The notes under the pieces were generated by a model, which did no database searches, had not been told where the DNA came from, and was given only the letters and a program-made list of their open reading frames with translations. This document shows positions 9,615 through 18,710 of a stretch of DNA of 37,166 nucleotides, in pieces. The stretch lies in contig LUZF01000022.1 of assembly GCA_001602865.1 (NCBI GenBank), forward strand, positions 1-37,166, in the 5' to 3' direction. How positions within the stretch are numbered: the stretch's first letter is position 1; each line of letters opens with the position of its first letter. A program made the translations under genes and the position numbers. The stretch is from Bacteroidales bacterium Bact_14 (lineage in GTDB: Bacteria; Bacteroidota; Bacteroidia; Bacteroidales; UBA932).

Positions 9615-12137
9615 CTAGCGCATCGACACGGCACTGATCGTTTCCGGCCAGTAGATGGCGTTCGCGGTCAGTTTCGCGGTACCGTACCAGACGGCACGGA
9701 AGTTAGGATCGATCGTGAAGCTGATCACGCGTCCGCTGCCCAGCGCGGTCAGGACCGCGACCGGAGTGCCGGCCAGCATTTCCTGCAGGCGCGGCAGCAT
9801 ATTGCCGGACAGGAGGACCTTGGCCGGGTGCACCACCGGGGTGCGCAGCTTGTTCTGGATCGGCTCCAGCATAATCGCATTGTTCTTGAAGACGGGCAGC
9901 GCGTCATTCCTGTAGCCCCAGCAGAGCGGATGGGTGATGTCGATCTTCGAATCGAGGATGACGCCCGGGATGCTCTGGGCACGCGCCGCAGTCGCGATGT
10001 TGTCGTAGGCGATGTCCGTCGGGAAGGCCTGGGACTTCGTCTTGAGGGGCTCGAGGCCGAGCTTGCGGAGGAACTGGTGGCCCTGTTCCGTGGTCACCAG
10101 CGTGCCGCCGCGCTCCACCCAGGACTTGATCTTCGCAACCGCCGCGGCGCTCAGCGCGTTGTGGGCGGCCGTCACGAAGAGGACGTTGTAGCGGTCGAGG
10201 TCCAGCGAGGCGAGGCTCTCGGACGGGAGGATGCTGAGCGGAATCCGGTAGTGCTGGTCCATCAGGTGCCAGAGGCCGCCGACGGGCACGGAGGAAGCCT
10301 CGGTGCTGCCGATGACGGCGACGCGCGGCAGGCGGGCCGTGGCGAAATTGGCGCTGCCGATGTTGTGGCCGCTCGTAAAGCCGCTGGAAAGGGCGTATAC
10401 GTCGACCCAGTCCTCCTTGGCAATGGTGGCCATCAGTTCGTGGATGCGCGCCTCAGGAACGCTCTGGTAGAGCTCGCCGAGGGGCACGACGACCGTGCCG
10501 CGGCTGAAAACCTTGCCGTCGGCGGAGAACTTGCCCTGGGCGACCTTGGCGAAGACGCCGGCGGAGAGAAGCCTGTAGAGGGCGCGCGGGGCGTAGAAGC
10601 CGGTCCATTCGAACGCGTAGGCGTACGAGGCGCGGCTGTACTTCCCTGCCGGCACGTCCTGCTCGTCGAACTTGTCGCCGAGCGTAGCCGCCGGAGCCTT
10701 GGCGTAGGCCAGGTTGAAGGCCATCGGCATCGTCCAGCCGGTAATGTCGTAGGAAAGGCTGTCCGCGTAGGTTTCGCGGATCTCGAAGAGGGCTTCCACC
10801 ATCCGGTGGTTGGCCTGGCGCACGGGAACGACGTAGGCGGAATCCGGGACGAAAGTCTTGCCGCCGACGGTCAGCTTCTTGCCGAGCTTGTAGATCTGGA
10901 CGTCGTTGCGGGCGACGGTCTGGGCCAGTTTGTAGGTGGCCGCGGCATCGTCCGAAGAGCCGAAGACATAGAATCCGGAGCCCTCGCAGGAGGTCTGGCG
11001 GAAGTAGTTCTTCTGGTAGGCCAGCAGCTCTTCACGCATATCCAGGCCGCCCAGCAGGGTCGCCAGTTCGGTCGTCAGCTGGTTGTGGATGGACTGCGGG
11101 AAGGAAAGGACGCCGTTCACGGTGTTGCGCAGGAAACCGCGGGAGCTCTGTTCCTCCCAGAGGAGGGCGATGCCGCCGTAGAAGTCCATATACTCACGGC
11201 CGCGGCCCGGATAATAGTCGTCATACACTTCGCCCGAGAAGTACATCAGGCCCTGCCTGTCGAACGCGGGGGCATAATAATCCTTCGCGAGGCGCCGGAT
11301 GAAGGCCTGGCACTCGTCCGGGATGAGGGGATGGACGCGCGTCGGCTCACCCGGCGAGAAGTGGTAGTTGGCGTCCGAGCCCTGCTCGTGGGCGCAGGTG
11401 TAGATGTTCGGCTTCCAGGCGAGCATCTCGACGGCGCGGGAACTGGACTCCGGCTGGGTCTGGTTGATCCAGTCGCGGTTCAGGTCGAACCAGTAGTGGT
11501 TGGAACGGTTGCCGGGCCAGCCCTCGAGGTGCTCCAGTTCCTGGTCGTCCAGGTTCGGGGTCGCGCCGCGGTGGGAATTCACCCACTCGGCGAAGCGGCC
11601 GATGCCGTCCGGGTTGATCATCGGGTCGATAATGACGATGGTGTTCTGGAGGACTTTCTGGACGTAGGGCGTCTGTGCGGCGGCCAGGTAGTAAGCCAGC
11701 AGGAGCGAAGCGTTGAAACCGCTCGTCTCGTTGCCGTGGATGCTGTTGCCGAACCAGTTCACCAGCGGGCCGCTCGTGGAACCGTCCGCGTCGGGATCGG
11801 CCAGCTTGGCGTGCTCGGCCTTGATGGTCTCCAGGTTGCGGATGTTCTCCGGGGTGGAGATGAAGACGACGTAGAGCGGGCGGCGTTCGTGGGTCCAGCC
11901 ATACTGCTTCACGGCGACGCGGTCGGAAGCCGCGGCGAGGGCCTTGATGTAGCTCACGCCCTGCTCCGGCGTGGTCTGGAACTCGCCGATCTCGAAGCCG
12001 AGGACTTCGGCGGGCGTCGGAACCGCCTTGTTGAAGCTGCAGGTATCCGGCAGGAAGAAGGAAAGCGGAACCGCTTCCTGGGCGTGGAGGGAACCCAGCA
12101 GGCAGAAGCCTGCGAGGAGGGTCATCAGTTTTTTCAT
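9615..12137 (-). CDS. Secreted M14-family zinc carboxypeptidase
   Basis: Signal peptide MKKLMTLLAGFCLLGSLHAQ; NSIHGNETSG (HxxE zinc ligands), IIDPMINPDGIGRF, WFDLNRDW, TCAHEQG, ALLWEEQSSRG; GATase-like C-terminal region. Confidence 0.88.
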   Translation of the reverse strand: MKKLMTLLAGFCLLGSLHAQEAVPLSFFLPDTCSFNKAVPTPAEVLGFEIGEFQTTPEQGVSYIKALAAASDRVAVKQYGWTHERRPLYVVFISTPENIRNLETIKAEHAKLADPDADGSTSGPLVNWFGNSIHGNETSGFNASLLLAYYLAAAQTPYVQKVLQNTIVIIDPMINPDGIGRFAEWVNSHRGATPNLDDQELEHLEGWPGNRSNHYWFDLNRDWINQTQPESSSRAVEMLAWKPNIYTCAHEQGSDANYHFSPGEPTRVHPLIPDECQAFIRRLAKDYYAPAFDRQGLMYFSGEVYDDYYPGRGREYMDFYGGIALLWEEQSSRGFLRNTVNGVLSFPQSIHNQLTTELATLLGGLDMREELLAYQKNYFRQTSCEGSGFYVFGSSDDAAATYKLAQTVARNDVQIYKLGKKLTVGGKTFVPDSAYVVPVRQANHRMVEALFEIRETYADSLSYDITGWTMPMAFNLAYAKAPAATLGDKFDEQDVPAGKYSRASYAYAFEWTGFYAPRALYRLLSAGVFAKVAQGKFSADGKVFSRGTVVVPLGELYQSVPEARIHELMATIAKEDWVDVYALSSGFTSGHNIGSANFATARLPRVAVIGSTEASSVPVGGLWHLMDQHYRIPLSILPSESLASLDLDRYNVLFVTAAHNALSAAAVAKIKSWVERGGTLVTTEQGHQFLRKLGLEPLKTKSQAFPTDIAYDNIATAARAQSIPGVILDSKIDITHPLCWGYRNDALPVFKNNAIMLEPIQNKLRTPVVHPAKVLLSGNMLPRLQEMLAGTPVAVLTALGSGRVISFTIDPNFRAVWYGTAKLTANAIYWPETISAVSMR

Positions 12138-12961
12138 GGGTTAACTATCGGTTTGTGTTCTTTCAGGTCGTAACGCTGGCCCTTGCGGAGGAAGTAGAAC
12201 TTCTCCCGGTCAGCCTGGTTGACGGCGACGTAGGATTCGCCGATGACTTCGAATTCATCCTTCTGCACCACGATCGCGGTCGATTCGTCGAGGCCGATGC
12301 CGATGAATTCCGGGGCGGCCTGGATGAAGGCGGCGAGGTCGTGCTGGCGGTTGCGCACCAGGATGTGCTGGTCGATGGCGGAGAGCTTCAGGAAGCCGAG
12401 GCCCTGCGTGTGGTCGCCGATGCCGTACTGGTTGCCGCGGGTGTCGCCGCGCCAGAGGAAGGAGCCCTGGATGCTCGCGCCCGCGGAAGAGCCGGCGATC
12501 ACGCCGCCCCGCGCGAGGAGCGCGAAGAACTCCCGGTGGGCTTTCGTATTCAGGTACACCTCGGAGATGCGCCACTGGCGGCCGCCGCTGAAGTAGATGC
12601 CGGTCGCGCGGCGCAGCGGGGCGAGGTTGCGGTCGTCGTTGGCCTCGTCGATGGTCTCCAGGTGCATCCGGGTCACGCGGTCCGCGCCGAGGCGCTCCGA
12701 GAGCGTGTTGATCGCTGCGGAATGGTAGTCTTCGCCGGGGCCGGAGGCGTTCGTGACGACGACGATGCGCGCGTCCTTGCCGCCGGCGAGTTCGATGAAG
12801 CGGTCCCAGATTTCCGGGGTCACGGTACCGCCGCCGATGATGATGAGGGAGCCGTTTTCAGGCCCGTGGCGGGTCACGGAGAGGTCTACGGACGTAGGAT
12901 TCTGGGCGGACAGCGTCACACCCAGAATCAGGCTCAAAAGGATGGGGAATAACTTTCTCAT
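12134..12961 (-). CDS. Secreted cyanophycinase-like peptidase (S51 family)
   Basis: Signal peptide; FSGGRQWR, GGVIAGSSAGASIQG nucleophile elbow, SAIDQHILVRNR, GIGLDESTAIVV. Confidence 0.85.
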   Translation of the reverse strand: MRKLFPILLSLILGVTLSAQNPTSVDLSVTRHGPENGSLIIIGGGTVTPEIWDRFIELAGGKDARIVVVTNASGPGEDYHSAAINTLSERLGADRVTRMHLETIDEANDDRNLAPLRRATGIYFSGGRQWRISEVYLNTKAHREFFALLARGGVIAGSSAGASIQGSFLWRGDTRGNQYGIGDHTQGLGFLKLSAIDQHILVRNRQHDLAAFIQAAPEFIGIGLDESTAIVVQKDEFEVIGESYVAVNQADREKFYFLRKGQRYDLKEHKPIVNP

Positions 12962-12976
12962 ATGGGTTCGTTGCTA

Positions 12977-14308
12977 TTAATAGCCGTCGTTCTGTTCCAG
13001 GTCGTCGTCCGCGAGGATGGCGTTGTTCGGGAAAGGGAGCACCCAGTAGCGGGAATCCTTGAAGATCGGATCGAAGGCGCCGAAGACTTCCGCGGCGCGG
13101 CCGGTGCGGACGATGTCGTTGAAACGGTGGGCCTCGAAGGCCAGCTCATAGCGTCGCTCGGACTCGAGCAGGCGCAGCAGCGAGGCCGCGTCGGCGAGCT
13201 CCGTATCCGGCAGGCCGGCCCGGCTGCGGATCACGTTGATGTCCGCGCGGGCGCCGGCGAGGTCCGGCGTGGCGGCCTTCAGGCGCGCCTCCGCCCGGAT
13301 CAGGTACTGCTCCGCGAGGCGGAGGACCGGAATGGAGCTGGAACCGTCCTGCTTGGCGTATTCTTCAATGACGTAGACGCCGTCGCCCTTGTCCCGGATC
13401 AGCTGGGCGCGCTTGCCGCCCAGGGCCGGATCCAGCAGTTCGCCGACCAGTTCCTGGCTCGGAATGTAGTCGAGGCGGCCGCCCTTGTCCGACGGGAGGT
13501 AATAGGTAAAGAACGGGAGACGGTCCGCGCTGCTGAACACCAGTTCGAAGATGGACTCGGCGTTCAGCGCCGTGGTGTAGACGTCCTTGATTTCCGGCAT
13601 CAGCGAGAACTTGCCGCTGTCGATGACCCTGGAAGCGTACTGCGCCGCCTCGTCCCACTGCTCGAGGTAGAGGCAGACGCGCGCCTTCAGCGCATACACG
13701 GCCCAGAGCGAGGCTTTCGCCTTCGTGGAGAGGCCGTTGCCGAAGAGGCCTTCGGCCAGGGTCAGGTCGGTTTTCACCTGCCCCAGGACGTCCTTGTAGG
13801 AGCTTTTCTTGATGCCGCTGCCGTTGTCCGGGGACTCGGAGGGATCCAGGACAAGCTGGACGCCGCCGTAGGTACGGGCGAGGTCGAAATAGGCCAGGGC
13901 GCGGAGGAAATAGGCCTGCGCGAGCAGATCCGATTTCTTCGTCTCGTCCCCGGAGATATCCGGAAGGTATTTGATGACCGTATTGGACTGGTTGATGCCT
14001 GCGTAGTAGGAATCGAAACCGCCGCCCGCCGTCGGGTCCCAGCCGGCCGTACCGGCCGCCTTGAACTGGGGAACGACGATGGCCTGGGCGCTGAACAGGA
14101 TCACGTTGTCGGACGCGTAGTTCAGCGTCACGATTTCCAGGGCTTCAAAGGACTGGGCTGCGTCGTAGGCGCCGGTCAGGGCGACCTGCGCGGACTTGAG
14201 GTCGGTAATCACGCCGTCGGCCGGTATGGAATCCACCGGAACGCGGTCCAGGCAGGAAGAAAGCGTAAGCGCAGCAGCTGCGAGAAGGAGTGTATATCTC
14301 ATTTTCAT
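12977..14308 (-). CDS. RagB/SusD-family nutrient uptake outer membrane lipoprotein
   Basis: Lipobox LTLSSCLDRVPVDS, YFLRALAYFDLARTYGGVQLV, VIRSRAGLPDT, LLRLLESERRYELAFEAHRFNDIVRTG. Confidence 0.92.
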   Translation of the reverse strand: MKMRYTLLLAAAALTLSSCLDRVPVDSIPADGVITDLKSAQVALTGAYDAAQSFEALEIVTLNYASDNVILFSAQAIVVPQFKAAGTAGWDPTAGGGFDSYYAGINQSNTVIKYLPDISGDETKKSDLLAQAYFLRALAYFDLARTYGGVQLVLDPSESPDNGSGIKKSSYKDVLGQVKTDLTLAEGLFGNGLSTKAKASLWAVYALKARVCLYLEQWDEAAQYASRVIDSGKFSLMPEIKDVYTTALNAESIFELVFSSADRLPFFTYYLPSDKGGRLDYIPSQELVGELLDPALGGKRAQLIRDKGDGVYVIEEYAKQDGSSSIPVLRLAEQYLIRAEARLKAATPDLAGARADINVIRSRAGLPDTELADAASLLRLLESERRYELAFEAHRFNDIVRTGRAAEVFGAFDPIFKDSRYWVLPFPNNAILADDDLEQNDGY

Positions 14309-14321
14309 AAGGCAATCCATT

Positions 14322-17300
14322 TTAGAAGGTCAGGTTGATTCCGGCGGTGAAGGAACGGGGCTGCGGCGGCATGCCGAAGTCCATACCCTGGACGAGTCCG
14401 TTCACGCCGTCCCGGTTGACGTTGACTTCCGGATCCGGTCCGGTATAGCGGGTCAGCAGGAAGAGGTTGCCGCCCGTGACGTTGACGGTCGCGCGCTGGA
14501 GGCCGATCTTCTGAACCATCCTGGTCGGAAGGACATAGCTGAGCGTGACGTTCTTCAGGCGGATGAAGGAACCGTCCTCGACGACGCGGCTGCTCTGGCC
14601 TTCGTAGTTGAAGCTGCCGTCCGCGTTGGCCGAGCTCTTCGGGCGCGGCAGGACGCCGGTGTCGCCCGGATTCTTCCAGTAGTTGACGGAGCTCTTCTGC
14701 ATCGAGCGGGTCACGCCGCGCGTGCCGCCGGATTCGAGGAACATACGGGTGTAATTGAACACCTTGTTGCCGTACTTGTAGTAGAGGTTGATGTCGATGT
14801 TGACCGGACCGAGGGCGAAGGTGTTGCGGAAGAGGCCTTCCACGATCGGCCAGGCGTTGCCGACGACCTGCTTGTCCGCGACGGTGATCTTGCCGTCGCC
14901 GGTCAGGTCCTCGTACATCGCGTCGCCCGTCTGGGGATCGACGCCGAGGTACTTGTAGACCCACATCGAATAGAGCGGGTAGCCTTCGAACAGCTTGAAG
15001 GGCGTGTAGTTGCCGGAGACGTCGGTGGTCAGTTTCTCAACCTTGTTGGCGTTGTGGGCCAGGGTGAAGGTGGTCTTCCAGGAGAAGCTCTTCTTCTCGA
15101 GATTGACCGTGGTGAGGCTGAATTCGACGCCCTTGTTGCTGATTTCGCCGGAGTTGTCGACGATGGACTTGAAGCCCGTCTTCCACGGCACGGTGCGCGC
15201 GAGGAGGAGGTCGTAGGTGTACTTGTCGTAGTAGTTGAGTTCGATGTCGACGCGCTGGTGCCAGAGGGTCGCGTTGAGACCGATGTTCCACTGGCGGGTC
15301 GTCTCCCATTTCAGGTCGGGGTTGCCGAGCTGTTCCGGGGAGAGGCCGGCCTCGCCGTTGTAGTTGGAACCGCCGCTCCAGAGGGCCAGGGAGGCGAAGT
15401 CGCCGATGTTCTCGTTACCCCCGAGTCCGATGCTGCCCTTGAGCTTGAGGCTGTTGAAAGTCTGCTTCCAGGGGAAGAACTTCTCGTTGGTGAGGTTCCA
15501 GGCGCCGCCGACGGCCGGGAAGTAGCCGAAGCGGTTGTTCTTGCCCACGCGGGAGGAGCCGTCCGCGCGCAGGGTGACGTCGAGGCTGTAACGGCTGTCG
15601 TAGGAGAGGTTCGCTCCGCCGAAGAAGGACAGCAGCGAGGAGGAGGTGCCGGTCGAGGTGCCGGTCTGGTTCGCCGAGGAGACGATGCGGGTCAGCTGGT
15701 CGCTCGGATAGTCCTTGCCGTTGATGTAGGAGCTGTTGATGGAGGTCTCCTGGTAGGAGGTGCCGAGGAAGGAGGAAAGGGTCAGGGCCGAGGGGAAGCT
15801 GCGATAGAAGTTGAGCAGGTGCTCGGTCGAGAAGACGTTCGAAGTGTTGGATCCTTCCACGCCGGCGCCGTTGGGCTGGCCGTAGATGAGGTTGGTGTTG
15901 TAGTAGAAGCGCTCGAGGTAGATGCTCCGGTCGTTGTTGAAGGAGGACTTCCAGGAGATGCCTTCGGCGATGTCCCAGGTCAGCGCGACGCTGTTGGTCA
16001 CACGGAAGTTGTTGGAACCGCCGTTCCAGTTGTCCAGGATGCCCTGGTGGTTGTCGAAGGCGACGGGCTTGTTGTAGGAGCCGTCTTCCTTGTAGACCGG
16101 CTGGAAGGTCGGGGTGTGGAGGGCCGCCTGGAAGAGGCCGGCAGGGCCGTCACCGACGCGCATCAGGTGGCGGTCCGTGTAGACCACGGCATTGCTGGAG
16201 CTCAGTTTGAGGCTCGGGCGGAGCTGGTGGTCCAGGTTGAAGCGGAGGCTCATACGCTCGAAGTCGATGAGCTTGAGGGTGGAGTCCTCGTTGGTGTACT
16301 CGCCGCCGATGTAGAAGCTGGTCGTTTCGTTGCCGCTGGTGACGGAAAGGTTGTAGGTCTGCTGGAGGGCGGTGCGGAAGACGTCGGAGAGGCGGTCGAC
16401 CGTGATCTGCTCCTCGGGCGTGCCGTAGGCCGGGGATCCGCTGATGACCTCGGAGGTCGGGCGGAACGGGCGCTTCGCCCAGTCCTTGCCGTCGTTTTTC
16501 CAAGCCTCGTTGACGATTTCCGCGTGCTCGGGGCCGGTGACAAGCTCCCAGAGGTTGGTCGCCTTGCTGAGGCCGAGCTGGGCCTTGAAGTTGATCTGGG
16601 TGCGCTGGTTGTAGCTGCCGCGCTTGGTGTTGATGATGATGACGCCGTTTGCGGCGCGGGCGCCGTAGGCTGCCGTCGCACTCGCATCCTTGAGGACCGT
16701 GATGGAAAGGATGTCCTCCGGATTGATGTCGGCGATGGGGTCGATGGCGAGGCCGCCGAGGTCGGTACGGCCGGGGTTGTCGACGTTGACGAAGACGCCG
16801 TCAACGATGTAGATCGGCGTGTTGGCCGCCGAGATGGAGGTCGCGCCGCGGAGGCGGACCATCGACGAGGTGCCGGGGATACCGGCGTTGCTGGAGATCA
16901 GCAGGCCCGGGACCGCGCCCTGGATCTTGCCGTTGATGTCGGAGGACTGGATGTTCTCCAGGGTTTCCGACTGGACGGTGTTGACGGCGCTGGTCATCGC
17001 GTTCTTGGTCGTCTTGGCGTAACCGAGGATCACGACTTCGTTCAGCAGTTCCCCGTCCTCGACGAGCGCGACGTTGAGCGGTTCGTTGAAATTGCGGACC
17101 GTGAGAATCTGGGTCTGGTAGCCCATATAAATGACCTCCACGCGGATCGGAAGGTTGGCCGCGACGCGGAGGGAGAATTCTCCGTCCAGGTCGGCGGCGG
17201 CGCCGGCGGAATGGTCTTCCAGGGCTACGAATGCGCCCACGAGCGGGGCGCCGGTCTTGGAGTCTACGATCTTACCCCGCAGGATTCCGTCTTCGACCGC

Positions 17301-17369
17301 GCCGAGCGGAAGCACGCGCAGCACGGAGGCCAGCAGGATAAGGATGGATACAAGTTTTTTGTGGCTCAT
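14322..17369 (-). CDS. SusC/RagA-family TonB-linked outer membrane transporter
   Basis: N-terminal carboxypeptidase-regulatory-like domain, NEVVILGYAKTTKNAMTSAV, plug-domain PIYIVDGVFVN...ILSITVLKDASATAAYGARAANGVIIINTKRG, C-terminal AGINLTF. Confidence 0.95.
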   Translation of the reverse strand: MSHKKLVSILILLASVLRVLPLGAVEDGILRGKIVDSKTGAPLVGAFVALEDHSAGAAADLDGEFSLRVAANLPIRVEVIYMGYQTQILTVRNFNEPLNVALVEDGELLNEVVILGYAKTTKNAMTSAVNTVQSETLENIQSSDINGKIQGAVPGLLISSNAGIPGTSSMVRLRGATSISAANTPIYIVDGVFVNVDNPGRTDLGGLAIDPIADINPEDILSITVLKDASATAAYGARAANGVIIINTKRGSYNQRTQINFKAQLGLSKATNLWELVTGPEHAEIVNEAWKNDGKDWAKRPFRPTSEVISGSPAYGTPEEQITVDRLSDVFRTALQQTYNLSVTSGNETTSFYIGGEYTNEDSTLKLIDFERMSLRFNLDHQLRPSLKLSSSNAVVYTDRHLMRVGDGPAGLFQAALHTPTFQPVYKEDGSYNKPVAFDNHQGILDNWNGGSNNFRVTNSVALTWDIAEGISWKSSFNNDRSIYLERFYYNTNLIYGQPNGAGVEGSNTSNVFSTEHLLNFYRSFPSALTLSSFLGTSYQETSINSSYINGKDYPSDQLTRIVSSANQTGTSTGTSSSLLSFFGGANLSYDSRYSLDVTLRADGSSRVGKNNRFGYFPAVGGAWNLTNEKFFPWKQTFNSLKLKGSIGLGGNENIGDFASLALWSGGSNYNGEAGLSPEQLGNPDLKWETTRQWNIGLNATLWHQRVDIELNYYDKYTYDLLLARTVPWKTGFKSIVDNSGEISNKGVEFSLTTVNLEKKSFSWKTTFTLAHNANKVEKLTTDVSGNYTPFKLFEGYPLYSMWVYKYLGVDPQTGDAMYEDLTGDGKITVADKQVVGNAWPIVEGLFRNTFALGPVNIDINLYYKYGNKVFNYTRMFLESGGTRGVTRSMQKSSVNYWKNPGDTGVLPRPKSSANADGSFNYEGQSSRVVEDGSFIRLKNVTLSYVLPTRMVQKIGLQRATVNVTGGNLFLLTRYTGPDPEVNVNRDGVNGLVQGMDFGMPPQPRSFTAGINLTF

Positions 17370-17385
17370 AGTATTTTAGGAGAAT

Positions 17386-18603
17386 TTAAACGTCGATGGA
17401 AAGGGATTCCTTCTCGGATTTGGCAACCAGCACCGCGATGCAGGTGTCGCCGTAGACATTCACGGCGGTCCGGAGCATATCCAGGATGCGGTCCACGCCG
17501 ATGACGAGGCCGATGCCCTCGACCGGCAGGCCGACGGCGCTCAGGATGATGGCCATCATCACCATCGCGGACATCGGGATGCCCGCCGAACCGATGGCGC
17601 AGATCAGGGAGAGGAAGCAGATGACGAGGGTCTGGACGAGGCCCAGCTCCACGCCGTACACCTGCGAGATGAAGATCACGGCCACGCATTCCAGCAGCGC
17701 CGCACCGTTCATATTGACCGTCGCGCCCAGCGAGACGACAAAGTCGGCGATGCGCCGCGAGACGCCGTCCTTCTTTTCGACGGCTTCGAGCGTCAGCGGC
17801 AGCGTCGCGCCGGAGGAGGCGGTCGAGAAGGCCGTAATCATCGGGACGGACATATTGCGCAGGTGGGCCCAGGGACGGACTTTTCCGACCAGGCGCAGGA
17901 GGAGCGGCAGCGTGACGAAGGTATGGATCACCAGGCCAGCGGCCACGGTCACCACGTAGAAGAGCATATTCCGGAGCATCAGCAGGACGTCGCCGATGGC
18001 GGCGAACTGCCCGGCGACGATCGCGAAGATGCCCAGCGGCGAGAGAGAGATGACGGCGCGCGTGACACGCATCGTCAGCTCATATGCGCTTTTCATCCCG
18101 ACGGAGAGGACGTCGCGGGATTTCTCCGAGAGCCGGGGAACCGTGATGCCTGTCACAAGGGCGAGGAAAATGACCGGAATGGTGTTGTTGCGGGCGAAGG
18201 CTGCGAAAATGTTCGAAGGGATGAAGCCGGAGATGATGTCGGTCACGGAGGTGGAGGTCACCATCTGCGGGACTTCCGCCGCGGGGACGGTGACGCCGGT
18301 GCCGGGCCGGATGAGCCGGACCAGCAGGACGCCGGTCGCGACGGCGAGGAGCATCGTGGCGATGTACCAGAAGACCGTCTTCGCTCCGATGCGTTTCAGA
18401 CCGCCCTGGCCGCCCGCGCTGATTTCCGAAACGCTCAGGGAAACGGAAAAGAAGATGATCGGGACGATCAGCATGCAGAGCGCATTCATAAACAGCGTCC
18501 CGACCCAGGAATAGTATCGGGTCGACTCCGGAAGGAAAGTACCAGCGAGGATTCCAAGCACCAGGGCGATCAGAATCTGGAGGTACAACGGAATTTTCTT
18601 CAT
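17386..18603 (-). CDS. Dicarboxylate/amino acid:cation symporter (DAACS, GltP/DctA-like)
   Basis: TASSGATLPLTLEAVEKKDGVSRRIADFVVSLGATVNMNGAAL, SAGIPMSAMVMM, GVDRILDMLRTAVNVYGD. Start set at MKKIPLYLQ. Confidence 0.93.
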   Translation of the reverse strand: MKKIPLYLQILIALVLGILAGTFLPESTRYYSWVGTLFMNALCMLIVPIIFFSVSLSVSEISAGGQGGLKRIGAKTVFWYIATMLLAVATGVLLVRLIRPGTGVTVPAAEVPQMVTSTSVTDIISGFIPSNIFAAFARNNTIPVIFLALVTGITVPRLSEKSRDVLSVGMKSAYELTMRVTRAVISLSPLGIFAIVAGQFAAIGDVLLMLRNMLFYVVTVAAGLVIHTFVTLPLLLRLVGKVRPWAHLRNMSVPMITAFSTASSGATLPLTLEAVEKKDGVSRRIADFVVSLGATVNMNGAALLECVAVIFISQVYGVELGLVQTLVICFLSLICAIGSAGIPMSAMVMMAIILSAVGLPVEGIGLVIGVDRILDMLRTAVNVYGDTCIAVLVAKSEKESLSIDV

Positions 18604-18624
18604 AGGTTCGGATTTCAGTACACG

Positions 18625-18632
18625 CAAAAATA
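18625..18632 (-). promoter_or_regulatory. Candidate -7 element for the symporter-SusCD operon
   Basis: Minus strand TATTTTTG matches TAnnTTTG in the divergent intergenic region; no clear -33 identified. Confidence 0.35.
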
Positions 18633-18710
18633 TAATCTGCTTGCTTCGCGCGCGAGGAAAAAAATCCGTTTTTTTTGTAAATTCGTCCGAAATAATTTTT
18701 CGAGGCATCC

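Noticed and set aside
14196-17504. 1102-aa plus-strand ORF antisense to SusC, plus similar long ORFs (9828-12173, 23138-24796, 32313-33938, 20072-21697)
   Set aside because: Shadow ORFs from strong GC bias at third codon positions; low-complexity D/E/V/R/G/A-rich translations with no family motifs, opposite well-supported genes.
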